A stretch of 64,000 bases of DNA, taken from the NCBI GenBank assembly GCA_004794655.1, contig SMMW01000025.1:1071001-1135000 (forward strand). The letters are read 5' to 3'. Under the pieces are notes generated by a model. The model was not told where the DNA came from, did not search any database, and was given only the letters and a program-made list of their open reading frames with translations. Both the position numbers and the translations under genes were made by a program. Numbering within the stretch: the stretch's first letter is position 1; the number at the start of each line of letters is the position of its first letter. This document shows positions 49,901-63,300 of this stretch, in pieces. Origin of the DNA: Marisa cornuarietis (lineage: Eukaryota; Mollusca; Gastropoda; Architaenioglossa; Ampullariidae).

Positions 49901-52900
49901 AACTTGCCTCAATCTAGATGTTTTGATATAAAAAGTAATTCTTTATTATAAAAAAAAGAAAGTGGAAGTAGTTCATGTGGATGGCACTGCAAAGATTCTG
50001 CTTTGTGTGAAAACTTCTGTTAATATCGGGAGATTTTTTTTATAAAAGCGTATATTTGTCTGTTTGTGTGTTTGTTTGTCCGTCTTTATGTTCATTCAAC
50101 CTTTATATGTTTCCTTGCAGAAAACATCCTTCTGGCTCCCAATTTAAAGAATAAATGTCGACAGAACGCTAGCCTCATTTTGACTCTGATTTCAAAAGTT
50201 TGCAGGAAGTTTTCATGCGGTTTACGAAGTGCTGCAGGAAGTTTGAAATGGAATCTGTGAACGTTACTCACGAGGCATCGAGCAAATGGCCAAAGCCAGC
50301 CACCTTCAAGCCCAGCCGTCTCACCTTTGTGGTATACAACCTTTCCATGCAAAAAAAAAAAAACAAGTTGCGAAGCAGCAATTTTCCCCCAGAGGGATCA
50401 TGGGCTGTCGGGTGTAGACCAGCGCTAATGGCCATTACAGCCAGCGCCCCAATACTCGAAGCAAAGACTTACACCGTCTGATCGTGACCATTTACTTAGC
50501 CCTATAACCGGTCTCTACGTTATAAAAGTTGATGTGCCTGGCCGTAGTTGTTGGCTTATGACAGCATTTTCCATTACTGTAGCTGTTGACATCCGAACTC
50601 ATTCCGAACTCCGCAAATGTTGTTTATTTGTTTTGCGCCGTTCATTTGATTCTGCGAGATCAGTCAGTTTGCACATTAATTTATTTACTATTCCATTTGT
50701 TGGTTTTTGCACTTCATCTTGTTTCTTTCGTTCCTTCACACATTCATTTTATTTCTTTCACTTTTTAAATATTTAGTTCATTCATTCATTCTTTCTAATC
50801 TTTTAACTCACTCCAAAAGCTTATTATTGTTGCCACCCGATCCCCGTGTATTGCGTTGTTTCCCGCAGTGTACTATTATTACTAAATATATTGCTGTGGA
50901 GCAGGCTACGGCAGCCACGATGAAATTACGAAATGCTAATATGTGACTTTATTAATCGATCTTAAGCAGCTATGGGCATCGGATGTCTAGAATTGGATTT
51001 TGACATTAACATTTTTCTAATTGAGCTAATTTATTTTTAGCTTTTTTAACCTGGTCGAATTTGCTGAATAAAACAAACCAACAAAGGAAGTTTTTATTTT
51101 TAAAGGCAAACAGAAGAAATAAGAAAGAGAAACTTTTTTCGTTCAGCACTTTTTCGCAAAAAAAAAAAATAAATAAAAATAAAAATAAACAGACCATTTT
51201 CGAGCACGTAGGCCGACACGTGCACTTTGATTTATGCAGCCATCCATTGTTTCTGACAGACACCCTCCACATGGTCTCTGAATGGCAAGGGACACAGCTG
51301 AACAGTGACACCTTAATGCATATGTCGCGATCAAAGAAACACACCATGAACATCAGAAGCCTGGCGTACAGATGCCGCGAGATGGATAGCTGAGACCTAG
51401 CAGTCTATTGAGCTTCCAATATTAAAAAAAAAAGTTTAGCCGCAGATTGCTCACCAAACGATCTCGGCCAAACCACCAGGTCAGGAAAGATGCCTTGACG
51501 AGGGGATCATTTCAGACCAGACAAGTCTACTTCATGTTTATAACACAGTTCTCGGCCCTTTTGATCTGTATCGATATTCTTCACTTAAAGCCTAAACCTT
51601 CAGAATATTTTTTTGGGGGGAGGGTAAAAATCTACATTAAAGGAATTCATTTGTTTGGCAGAATCCAATGAAGGGAAGTTAAGTAAGAGGGAGCAGCTTA
51701 TCACACTTGCCAACACCAAGGCAGCAAACCAGGAACCGACAAGAGCAGGCAGGAAAACTAAGATGATGACCGAGATTTAGATGCCACACTGATAAAGTGG
51801 TGAGTTCAATCAGTCGTTACTAAGTTATGACTGCTGTGCAAATACACTCTGGTCTGTTAGTAAAGATTCTTATGTACTTGCAACTTTCAAAAAACAGTAA
51901 AACGATGAAACATGAACTAAAATTATTTCTGCTTTTTGCTTCCTATTAGACATTAATAACCGAACACATACAAAGAAAAGTTTGATCAAGTGTTTGATAT
52001 GGTGACTACATAAAATAAGCTTTTTGAGTGTCATCGAATGTTTGTTCATATATTTTCGGTTAAGAACAGTATTTAAAAAGCTGCTTACTAGTGGATTTTT
52101 TTTTTATAAAGGACTGACTATTATTATAAATATAACGTGGAAAGAACACGACACAGGAACTGCTTTTTATCTATCGCTTACATACATCCACCAACAAACT
52201 AACACAAGGATCTCTCTCACACAGCTTTTGACAGAATCGTGCACTCGACCGCGCATGCTTGTATGTTTGAATGTATGATTACGTGCACATAAAATATGCC
52301 TGCGTGCGTGGGTGTGTGATCATTTTCACGCATGCCTGCACAAAAAGAGAGATATATTGTTAGGATTACAGATAGGCACGTAAAAATTATTCATATCATT
52401 TTAGTCTACCGGATCTCTTTCATTGTCCCTGTCATCAATTAACACTGTCTAAATTCCCATATCGACACCAGTGCATACATTCTCAAACAAATTTAACTCT
52501 GGCTAATTCTGCAGGGTACATATATGGAATATATGGGCCTGTTTCGTTGCATTGATAAATAGTCATACTTTTTTTGCTTTCTGAAAATGTGTTTCTCAAG
52601 TGAAGTTTTATGTCAATGTAGCCATAAAATTTAAAGATTTCTTTATATTTTTACATTTTCACAGTTTCGCAAAACAATGGGAAAATGAACCCAAAAGCAC
52701 ACAAATATAACCTAACAGTCATTTTCTAGTACAATATTCTCAAAAGGTAAATATAATGATAAAGCACAACTAAAAAGATTCATTATGCCGGTATAGATTA
52801 CCAGGCACACAAAAATTTCCATTCAACAACATTATTATTTTATCAACGTAAACATTAATAGGGCTACAGAACATTGCAAAAAGTACAGCACTAAAGCAGC

Positions 52901-52930
52901 TTTAATTTTATGAGTATATTAAACTATACT
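43908..52930. other. Gene-poor stretch without supportable coding exon
   Basis: Open frames here, including those of 193 codons (46390-45809, minus) and 146 codons (48325-48765, plus), have no domain, no signal peptide and no splice context that I trust. A G10 run followed by TTG units lies at about 44951-44975. The only interpretable element is the SINE-like sequence near 49.66 kb. A good acceptor-like TTTCCTTGCAG occurs at about 50120, but the following sequence is not open in one frame for long. Confidence 0.45.
49655..49765 (+). mobile_element. Degenerate tRNA-derived SINE head
   Basis: GTTGCCCGTTGGGTTAAGTGC (49669-49689) resembles a polymerase III A box, and GAGGTCGAGGCCTCGCC (B-box-like, 49717-49733) follows at tRNA-like spacing. 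Compared with the intron SINE at 21.7 kb the head sequence differs, so it probably belongs to another family. Ends and target duplications are not resolved. Confidence 0.5.
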
Positions 52931-52931
52931 G

Positions 52932-52992
<61 letters not shown>
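52932..52992. repeat. (AC)n microsatellite
   Basis: About 30 AC units with one AAAC interruption near 52977. Confidence 0.95.
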
Positions 52993-52994
<2 letters not shown>

Positions 52995-53268
52995 TCACAT
53001 AAATGTTTTGAGTCCTTTCATTCTTCTATGTACATAAGAAATTCCCATCTTCATCTTCGTTACATCTGCGCTCTCCTGGCAGCTGTGGGAGCTGCTTTGT
53101 TCAGGTTATCTAATAACCACAAGAAGAAATACAATTTAAGTAGCTTCGTCCAGCGCTGATGTAGTCTGAATAATCCGTTTGATAATAGTATCTCCTTGTC
53201 TCGGTGTCCTTCGTACAGTTTAATGAGATCCATTAAATCTATGTACATGGAATCTTACAAGTAAACTA

Positions 53269-53270
<2 letters not shown>

Positions 53271-53332
<62 letters not shown>

Positions 53333-53339
53333 GTGTGTG
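53271..53339. repeat. (GT)n microsatellite
   Basis: About 34 GT units with one GC interruption near 53328. Confidence 0.95.
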
Positions 53340-53412
53340 CAAACTCACACCTTTTTGTCGATCTTAACCAAATTTGGCTCTAGTCTTTTTTTAAAAAGTA
53401 AGATCGTAGACT

Positions 53413-53820
53413 ATGTTTGCTTCACGTGTCTTACCCCGGAGCACTTTTAATGATTATACTACACACAAGATATGTTACCGCTGGTTACATGGCAATAAAC
53501 ACAGCAAATTCGATCAAATATGTCGTCAATGTCGTCCGATGACAAATGACAGTGTGGATGACGCGATAAACAAATTTAGTTTTACAGCTTTGCCTCATCA
53601 TAAAGACAAGAAAAAAATGTTTAAGAAAACAACCACAACCTAAAGCATTAAAACAAATTTTACAAGGTAATAATTATAATAGTGCTGCACAATTTACGCA
53701 CAGTTATGATGTAGTCACACAGGTTAGTAATAATTTATTGGGTGGTTTAAATTATTCTAATGCTACTTTTTATACGAGAGAGAGAGAGAGAGAAAATGAA
53801 TAAGAGGTTACAACTCGGGT
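53413..53820 (+). pseudogene. Possible decayed coding sequence of unknown origin
   Basis: A 76-codon open frame (53413-53643) is followed, one base out of register, by a second open stretch of about 60 codons (about 53630-53818). The join lies at a run of seven A (about 53612-53619), a typical site of indel. The second part is unusual in composition, rich in Asn/Gln/Ser with AT-ending codons (QILQGNNYNSAAQFTHSYDV), unlike the genes above. It runs into a GA microsatellite and stops. I do not recognise the family; a relic of a mobile or viral-type element is possible but not shown. Confidence 0.25.
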
Positions 53821-56800
53821 AGTGAAGGAAAATTAAAAGTACTACTACAAGAGTACTAGTGTTTCACCATGGCGCTACCCTGACACTAAGGACTTGCCAA
53901 TCACTTAACTGAATAAGCTTGACCGAGATAAAGTGATAGTTCCAAAGCTAATGATATAATCACAGCTTGAAGAATTTGTGGGTGGGGGAGAAATCAACCC
54001 GGTCAACGCTGTGCACCCCTGCAGCTATAAAATAAAATGTAGATGAATGCATCCAAGTCCAGAAAAGAGACTTTTGTGGACCCTTCAAGACGGTGGTGGC
54101 GTCCATCATATGGGAGCCAGCGAAGGGCAAGCGGAGGACCCAAACTTGGGGCTCAGCAGCCTGGCGTCAATCATGGCAAGTGAGCTCATGGCCTGTGGCA
54201 TGGACGGCGGATAATTTGGCGGCCTCCACGTCCCGGCATGCCACGGGCACTGGCTTTGGTTTCTTGATCAGACGGCGAGACCCGAGCGAACCGCTAAGTG
54301 CTTATTAGCCGAGAAAGAGAGAACGTCGGGTGGAAGGACCCAACACTGGGGGCTTTTGTCCTGGGAGATGTCTGGGGCGAAAAACACACGGCGAGGCGTG
54401 TCCGTGAGCGCCATAAGGCTATCTATCATAAGGCTATCCATCACAACAATTAGATTCTTCTCCAACCAGACGTCGCCTCGGTGACAGGCTTGCAATGCTG
54501 ACCGCCTTCGCTGCTAGAGAGTCAGTCTGTGGCGATGAGAAAACAGTACAGTGAAAGGCGCTCACGATGCTTTGATGGTCGTACGGTTCTTATTCTGGTC
54601 AGGACTGATAAATGTCACCGGGTACCTACGTAGGATTCAGGGTTATAACTGTAAAAATACCTGTCAGTCGAAAGGCCTCGTGTGATCCATTTACTCTCTC
54701 AAAGAGAGATATACTCACACACGCTCGCTCACTCACTCATCCACTCACTCATCCACTCACTCATCCACTCACTCATCCACTCACTCACACTCACTCACTC
54801 TACGCTTACCTGCTGTTTCCCACGTATATAAAATAGTACCAGTCATTTTAAATAGAAAAAAAGAAAATAAAAGAAAAAAGCCTTTCGCAGCTACAGTAGT
54901 TATATCTGCAAAGAAAACCAATGCTTTGACAGACAAAGCCACAATGCTTGCAGTATTATTATGTACCTTTATTTGATTCAGAATATACTTTTAAGTTTTC
55001 TGAAGTAAACTGACAAAGTCTTTGCAGTACTTTGATGTCGATTATTTTGACTCCCCTTGAGCATAGACGTGAGTTCTCACATTTTAAATATTTCCGTTTC
55101 TTTCCAATCACACTTTCTTTCTTCTTCTTTTTTTTCCTGTCTGTCTGACTTTTCTAATTTTTATATATTTTTTGTCTTTTTTTTTTGCAGGAGGAGGAGG
55201 TTATTTTGAACGACTTTTTTCCCGTTTGTGTTTTTTAGCCGTGCTTACTGTACTAGACGTATAAGTTTTCATGACTGATTTTTTTTCTGTATCGTTAATG
55301 GAAATTTCTGAGCGTAATACGTGAAACGCATTCTTTTCCACTGCATTTTAATGACAGCTTTTTCCATGCCCACGAGGATCTAGGAAGCTGTCTGCACGAT
55401 TAGTGCCGTCTGTGTGCCTGAGAAATGCCCCTTTCATGCAAATTCCGCATTTCCTGTCTTCATGCAGGCTACAGAGACGAGATGTGGATCACGGACCGTT
55501 AGCCGAGCGCGTAATCCTTCACTTCCTGTTGACTTTCATCAAAGCGCCGACAGGAAGCTGTAACCTGTGTGGGAGGACGTGCTGGTCGTTTGGCGATGGT
55601 CAGGGTCAGAGGGGAAGCCAACTCTCGGCGCTTTGTGACCAGCTCATGTGTGACGGCGACGCGTCGTTGGCGGGCTGCTAGTCTACGACTTGTTTTTGAT
55701 CGACGATACTATTTTGATTTTCGCATTTCCACTTCCCGTCTCCAACTCCGCCATTCACGTACACGCGCGTTTAGAAGAATATTTCAGCATTTTCTCAAGC
55801 ACTGAATGCTTGCTTTATTGTCCGGCTTACTCAGTGACATCAGAAATGTGTTCTCAAATAGATATAAAGTGCAGATTGTCATTTAACCGCTGGTCGGTAA
55901 AGATTTTTAAATGAATGTAAAACACTTTACCTCAAGCAATACAATTTCAGGATTCAGGATCACATACTATGACCTTACCAGACCCTTTCTTTATTGTCTA
56001 GCTCTCCAAAATATGCGACAAACCTCCTGATTGAATATGTTTACGACAGCCCTTTAAATTTGTCAAAGCCTTACCACCAAAAACAACATAAATCGAAGTA
56101 AGGAGCACGACGATTTCATTCTAGAAGAATTGCTCAGATCGGCGTTCACTAACAAGATGGTGTCTTGTGCAGTCCTGGTTACTGCGCACCCAGTGGTTTT
56201 GGTAAATACAGTCTCTACGAGCGTAAATCTCTTGATACCACTGGTTAAATGAGGCCAGGAAACGTTGTGGTTAGTACTCTCGACTTAAGGAGCTATAGTT
56301 TATCACTAAAATGGTAGTGTGTAGGTGGTGAGGGAGGCAATACCGCAGTCAAGCCCGACAGTCAACGAGCTGAAGTTTGAAACTGAAGCGCTTTGAACCA
56401 TTTTTCAGTTGTTTTGCGAAAATTGCTGAGATTTTAGCGCAAGTCTCTCGACTTCTGAACGAACTGTTCGATGCAGTGCGGCTACTGCCCACGATGGGAA
56501 CCTCGTGAATGTACATCACATGATCCGATCACAGCTTGACGATGTCAGCATCGATCGAGTACTTTGTATAGGTTTCCTATTCTTTATGCTTCACCAACAT
56601 CTCTCTCACTCTCTCTTTTTCTTTCTTACTTTTTCTCCACACAGGTCCACATCAGGGAAGCCTGCTGACTAATAACTTAGCTCCTTTTCTCTGACCAGTT
56701 GACTATTTAAAAAGAATGAATTATAGCTTTCATATTTTATTTTATTTTGAGGAAAAACGACAGGAGTCAGACAAATGAAAGAAGTCCCAATGCATCGATA

Positions 56801-58999
56801 AAATTTTCTTGACTGGCAGTGCTTTGTCGTGAAGTCATTGATCTTTCCTGGCCGGTAAGCCAGCGTTGTCCGGCTGCCATACATTGAAAGGAACGGCGGT
56901 CATTGAGATACATCGTTCAATGAACGCAGCCAATGGAATGCTCGTAAATAGCCAAAGGTTTATCTCTTTCGTCTGAGTGAAAAATAATATATGCCATTGT
57001 CACCGGGGAGGGTGGAGGAAGTCCTCGAAAAGGAACCCATCCAAGTATCTCGGCTACAACAAACAAAAGGCAGCATTTTATGGAAGACTTTGAGGTGGTT
57101 GGGATGATTTTTGCGTAAATCTAGGAAAAAGTTGAGGTCTTGGGCATTGACTCTTGCTTTTACGGCCGGCTGCTAGACATTCGGGATGCTGTCACCAATA
57201 TAGTTAAACTTTACATACTTTTCGGCCAGCTACGAAGCAACAAGGGGTGCCTACGTTCAAAAAGAACATAACACTGGCGCCATCTTTAAAAATGGTGTCT
57301 AGACGAGTGCTGACTTTAGTGATGCTTTATTTAAAAGACGACCGTTGAATATTGTAGACTGAAGAGAAATAGTTATTTAAAATCGTTTCCTTTCTTTTTG
57401 GAAAATATAAAACAGTTAATGACGACAATACTGATGACGTTGATACGTGTGAGTATGCGTGTTTGCGTGTCTCTGTGTGTATATATATATATAAATATAT
57501 CTGTGTATGCACGTGCGTGTCTGTATGTAAGTATATGCGTGCATGTATATGAATGTGTCCGTATGAGGGACGTTTTAGCATATGTGTATCTGTACATGTG
57601 TGCATGTATCTGTGTACTCGTAAACAAGCACCAAAGTATTTATTTATCGATTTAACCTGCTTGATAAGATTTTTTATGAGATACGCTGGTTAACACCGTC
57701 TATAACAATAGCTGATTAATGTGTCAAGCAGACAGTTACTAGACTATATTAGAACCGTGTCTGTAATGAAAAAAAAAACTTCAGATAATAGCGTGGGTGG
57801 CGCAGGGTGCTTCCTGATGCTGAAGTTCAACAAGGGCGAAATGATGAAGTATTCATCATTCTGTCAGTGACACAGCACTTGTTGACCTCTACTTGACTTC
57901 AGTCAGTGTCTTGCTCCATACAGTTGGCCGCTTTACTAAAAAAGGTCTGTACGTGTGTACAAGAGGCAGAAGAGGCAGAAGAGGCATTGAGTTAAGAAAA
58001 AAAACCGCTTTAAAACTTCATATGGTACGGGAAGGTCTCGATATCGTTTTGCATTGCAAAAATCATCCTCCAAGGAGCAGTCTTTTGTGAATGGAGATGG
58101 TTAAGAGACTAGATGATGATGATGTATCAGCATTTAAAATCGTACTATTAAATTTTATAAGTACTAGCCGGAGAGAAGCGAGTGTAATGTTCTGGTTTTA
58201 TTTGTTTTCGCACCGTGTAGAGGTTGGGGAGAACAAGAAAGGAAAGTAGCTAAAGCTGTATCACGTAAACGAAGCGGTCTTTGAAAACAGGGAAGGAACA
58301 ACGTACCCGGGATCAGAAAACGCTGCACCCGACCCTAGCTGTTTTGGTCACAGGCGCCAACTGATGGTTTCCAGCACCACGCATGCACGCAGGACTACAT
58401 ACAGGCAATCGTCAGCATCGTCATCTGCTTGACGTTGTTGCGTACAGGGAGGACCGGAGTCAGCTTGAGACTCTTGTCTGGCAAAGGTCTCAGCACTTTC
58501 CAGTGATAGCACCTCTATGCATGACCACAGATCAAACAACTGGGAATTTAGATAACCGTTCCTGAACGAGGAGGCTACGCATGCGCAGTAACGGCACCAC
58601 TGCGTCTTTTTTCGCCTTAAGGCTGATTGGAGACGATTTGCCTTTGACCTACCCCCACCCCCAGAGACTGGTCCCTTAATGCAGCTACGGTGGTGGCTTA
58701 TAGGACTTACCGGTTTTCAACGATCCCTTCTGGGACCACACTGTTCAGTGCGGAGTGTTGTACTGATGAACGAAAGAACCTGACGGATGATCACGGTGGA
58801 CTGATGTTGTGAATAGTCCGTTGGCATAAAGCCGGGAAGACTGGGGCAATGAAGACAAACAATCTTGGCAAAACACTTTCTCTCCGACGCTTTCATCACT
58901 AGGGGTGCTTGTCAAGTAATAACACCTTTACTACCTCACGCAGAAGCAGCAGGGTGGTCACTGAAGCCTTGAGGCTAGAGTGACAGTGGTGGTGTACTG
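53821..58999. other. Gene-poor stretch, nothing recognisable
   Basis: No supportable gene. GC-richer islands at 54060-54520 and 55390-55680 break the AT-rich background but encode no recognisable product. A short tandem duplication (CATAAGGCTATC units) lies near 54413-54440. A 12-bp ACTCACTCATCC array lies at about 54725-54800. Confidence 0.45.
54725..54803. repeat. 12-bp tandem repeat (ACTCACTCATCC)n
   Basis: About five to six copies of a 12-bp unit, itself built from ACTC units. Confidence 0.9.
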
Positions 59000-59039
59000 T
59001 ACTGCTTGCTAGATTCATTATATTGCCCTATTTTAGAAT

Positions 59040-60115
59040 TCTATTTAGATCTAGGTGCTATATCTGTTTCTACTGTTAATAAAGGAATTCAGTTTGTTTT
59101 GCTTTTCTTTCATATTGTTTTGTCTTTTTAAACCTGATTTGTGTATGGTCTTCTACCTTGTCTCCTACCTATGCACTTTATGTATAGTAATTTTATCAAT
59201 GGGTTAGACTTTTACTTAATTTATTGTCCCCCTATGTTATTTTTGGTCAAAGTGCTGTTTATGGATGAGTGCAGGAACTCCATATTTCCTATGGTTTACT
59301 TTGTTTCAAAGATATTATAAATTTAATATATGGTTATGCTAAATTAGAAGTCTTATTAATTCATTTATGGCAAGAGATACGTTGTTTGCTGTGGTTTTTA
59401 TAGCTTTTGTAAGGGATGTTATGCAGTTTGTACTCTTTGTTTATAAGAATCTTAAATTAGGATTGCTTGTCGACATTGCTACCACAACGGACAATATAGT
59501 ATGCCCTAGCTCTTTGAATAGATGAAAGTTATTTATTTCTCTAAGACCTGTTTGAGTTCTTCTCTTTGTTGTTTTCATTACACTGCAACAGCACGTATGA
59601 GGTGCTACGTCTGTCACTACATGTGCGTGTAGGACGGTCTTTAAATCTTGCCCTGTGGTGTGATGCCAATGCCCTCTTGAATGTTGTCTTCGAATTTCTT
59701 CTTTTGTCTTTTCTGGAAAAAGAGTAAAGAATTGTGATCTTAACACAGTGAGTTCACTTTCTGCCAATAGGTTCTCGAACATTTTAAATTGTGTCCTCCA
59801 GTATCCCGTGTGCACCTCATTGATAATAATTTGGTAGCAAAGATTACCATGCACAAAAGGTCACAATCACGACATCATCAAACTTCTAATTAACATTGGA
59901 TAAAAAAAATTGTCCATTGTTTGAGGCCAAGTATCCTTGGTCTATCCACACGTCTATGTTGTTGACCCTTTTCTGTGGGTGGTAAAGATTACAGGTGGGT
60001 ATCTCAAGAAAAGAAGTGGGCTATTCACCCAGAGTTGGGGAAGTAGTATTTTGTCTTACCCAATCATTATAAAAAGCACATCCCACTAGTCCTTTAAGAT
60101 AATCAAATGATTCCT
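59040..60115 (-). pseudogene. Possible decayed long coding sequence, minus strand
   Basis: On the minus strand an open frame of 137 codons (59854-59441) stands out in very AT-rich DNA. Upstream (60115-59855) another frame gives protein-like stretches such as NNIDVWIDQGYLASNNGQFF interrupted by single stops. Downstream (59440-59040) the ORF frame continues as a hydrophilic, Lys/Gln/Asn-rich sequence broken mostly by TAA and TAG, as expected if CAA and CAG codons decayed by C-to-T change. Together this could be one relic gene of about 350 codons. I recognise no domain. The alternative, chance open frames in AT-rich DNA, is not excluded. Confidence 0.25.
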
Positions 60116-60256
60116 AAAAATAAACAAAAATCAACCTTATACTACCAATTTTCTTGACACTACACAGTTGCGTAGGAAGATGCCCAGCCTTGGGGGAGAA
60201 ATTTCCAAGGAAGAGGTAAATGAGTGCAGCCATGCACACACACACACACACACACA

Positions 60257-60315
<59 letters not shown>

Positions 60316-63300
60316 CCTTTTTCTTTCTTAACTCTCTTTCTTCACGAACAATAAAATTATATTTGTTTTGCTTCAGAGAAATGTGACATGATATGTGTTG
60401 TTTTAAACTGCATTGCAAATGAGTACTGGCTTCCATGGAGACATACGATGCTGTGGAAAAAGAAATTCGACTCCTTGCTCCTTGAGTAATCTAAAACCTT
60501 GAGTGCCGCTGTTGTGCGCAAACTCTGTGAAATAAGTATTCTGTTACCGACACTATTATTTCTTCTATTTCATTTTTTAAAAGTATATATTCAGACCCAT
60601 CCCAGTGTTTACCAGTTTGATTAAAAGTGTTTTCTGTAATAACCTGAGAATCATGTTTTAACCTGCATGCAATACTGCTAATGTCATTTGAATTAAGATA
60701 ATATGATCTCTTCTCAGAGGAAACACAAGGACGATAAGCTTCGGGGGTTGTAAGGAGTTGTGAGAGCTGACTGTCAGCGTTTATGCTTTTCGAATGCTCT
60801 AGACTGAAGTAAACAAGACTGCATATGATTAAATCAACAGTAAAATAACGTTTAAATTTAAAACGTTAGCATAATAGCAGCACCCTGTTTATGTGTGCCA
60901 CAAACTAAGATTATTTCAAAAGCAAAGACATGTTTAGCATTAAAGTTAGTGGTTAAAGTAAAATCCGGTTATTACGTTGTTGTATAAACGTAGCAAAATA
61001 TTGTGTTTACAGATGTTCTTGACAAAAATAATTACTCATTAGTTAATAAGTATTATCGATGTGTTTGTAGTGCTATACTTATGAAATTGGTACCAGACTC
61101 CCTAGACAGATGGAGAATGTGCGGCAGGAAGCGGTTAGGAAAAATTCACCATGGCCGCGACTAAAATAGAGACTGACTTTGTCATTTTGCATTATATTGA
61201 GTCATTATAAAAACTACTGTCAAGTGAAGAAGTTTAATTGTTACAACGTTAAACTATATACCTGAAAGTAGACGGGTAACCTTGTTAAAATGATGGTCTG
61301 TTTTTCAGCCTAGTGTTTCAGCAAACTAGTGAAAACATGAACCTCAATGTGTCACTGGTGGTGAATCAAACCCACTGAGGATTAGGTTTGAAGAGAAAAT
61401 GTGAAACACGGTCGCGAATTTCAGCCAAGGAATTTTTTTTCCTTTCTTGGGCAATCTCCCCAGATAATTTTACACTCGAGCGACCACAGACACACGTATA
61501 GACTCATATACGGGTGCGCACTTACAGAGAGAAAGAAAGAAAAAAAGAAATGAGAAGAAGATTAAAAAAGGGAATATAAAGGGAGATAAAGTGAGTGAGA
61601 GCATGAGGATGAAGAGAGACTCACGGAGAAAACAAAAACAAAACAAAAAATGAAACGGAAGATAAAGAAAGAAAAGAAGAAAGAATACTCAACATAGATA
61701 TACAGATATTAGACATTGTAAGTAACAACAAACAATCATTCACATAAATACATGCATGTACGTCTTTGCTTCATTGGTTCTAGAAACTGGTTTAGGTATC
61801 TAATGACGGACAGTATTCAAGATGTTTATTCCTGGCACAAACATCGGCGCAGGAAGGGTTCAGCAGACAAAGGGGCGCTAATTTCTCAAGGCGAACATCC
61901 TCTCTTTCCTGCCTGACGCCGGTCACACCTCCCATAGTCAGCAAGTCTTCAGCCTCCTGTTGTCTCACCTCAATTTACGACTCTTCAGAGACTGCAGATG
62001 AGTATAGTAACATTCCATTTTCTAGCCTGTACATCATAAAACCTCCGACATTCATGTATGTATGTAACATCCATGTCAGTAGGTAGGCATAATCGGAGTA
62101 ATGCGAATTTGCGTCTACAAGTTTTGTGTTTTTCTAAATAAGTGCAAAACAGATTTTTATATTTCTCCAAAACAATTTCAATAAAATATGTGACATATAT
62201 ATATATATTTTATATTAATAACATAATATATTTTTTGCAATGTGTCCCTCAAGTTAAAAACCGGTCATCGAAATAAACCATTTCCTTTAAAGCACATGCT
62301 GTCTTTTTTATCACATCTAGTCTCCATTTGCTAGAATATTTGAACAGAGCCTTCACTATTTGCACATGCGTCATTGCACAAGCGTTAAGAGCCCTTTGCC
62401 AATTTTCTAATTCCTGGGGGAAGTAGAGAATAAGACGCATTAGAGCTGAAATTGATGTCCCTTTGACTCGCTCGCAGCCAGACATTCGTCTTTCATCAAA
62501 GTCTCGACCTTTGAACCTCAGAGAACGAGGTAATGTGTTGACTCTTATGCATGGACTTTTTCCTCTCTCGGGTGTGTGTGCATGGCTTATCTTTACGCCA
62601 TCAATCCGTTACAGCTTTTTCACTGGGACTAGATAGGTTTGTCTGTCCGCTTACATTATCTCTAACCGTAGTCTGGGAAATTACGTTAGAGTAGGAGGTC
62701 CAATGAGTTTAAAATAGCCATAGTTAAAATGTCACCTTCTCAATCAGACTTATGAGGAACATGGGCTCCATTCTGCCTACACTGGACATGCTTCAATTTT
62801 ATAAACTATTGCTTTCTCTTTGATAGACCATTAAAACCCTTACCATCATAATAAAAGGGGAAATATTACAATAATTCATTTTCCCCTATTTTAGTTTTCT
62901 TTTAAGCATGAGACATAAAACATGTTAATGATAGCATTCATTTCTATTGTTCTACTAATTGTATATTTAAATAATTGACAAGGACAGTAACATGTAGATG
63001 TAGCTAGCAAGCAGAATGTTAAATATATAATCGAACTTTCATCCCTTTTTTTTAATCTACGAAACCTACTCCACTTTAAAGCTAGAATGTGATGAATGTA
63101 GCGAGTATTTTCTCCACATGGAGCGTCACTTTGGTTTATAGATATTCTCTTTCCTTGTATTATTCACCGAGTACTGAGTTAACCCACGAAGATGCAACGA
63201 ACAAAAGTAAGTCATGAAGAGTAAAGTGAATTTTTGATTACCTAAATGCTTTTGTGATAAACCTCGCCACAAGTACATCAATAATTTTCAATTTTGTATA

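Noticed and set aside
50120..50340. Acceptor-like TTTCCTTGCAG followed by open sequence and a GTATAC donor-like site
   Set aside because: The frame set by the acceptor stops at about 50260 while the more protein-like frame has a TAG upstream, so no single frame supports an exon.
59040..60115. Nuclear copy of mitochondrial DNA, considered because plus-strand stops included TGA in a T-rich region
   Set aside because: Reading TGA as Trp leaves TAA/TAG stops and gives no recognisable mitochondrial protein.
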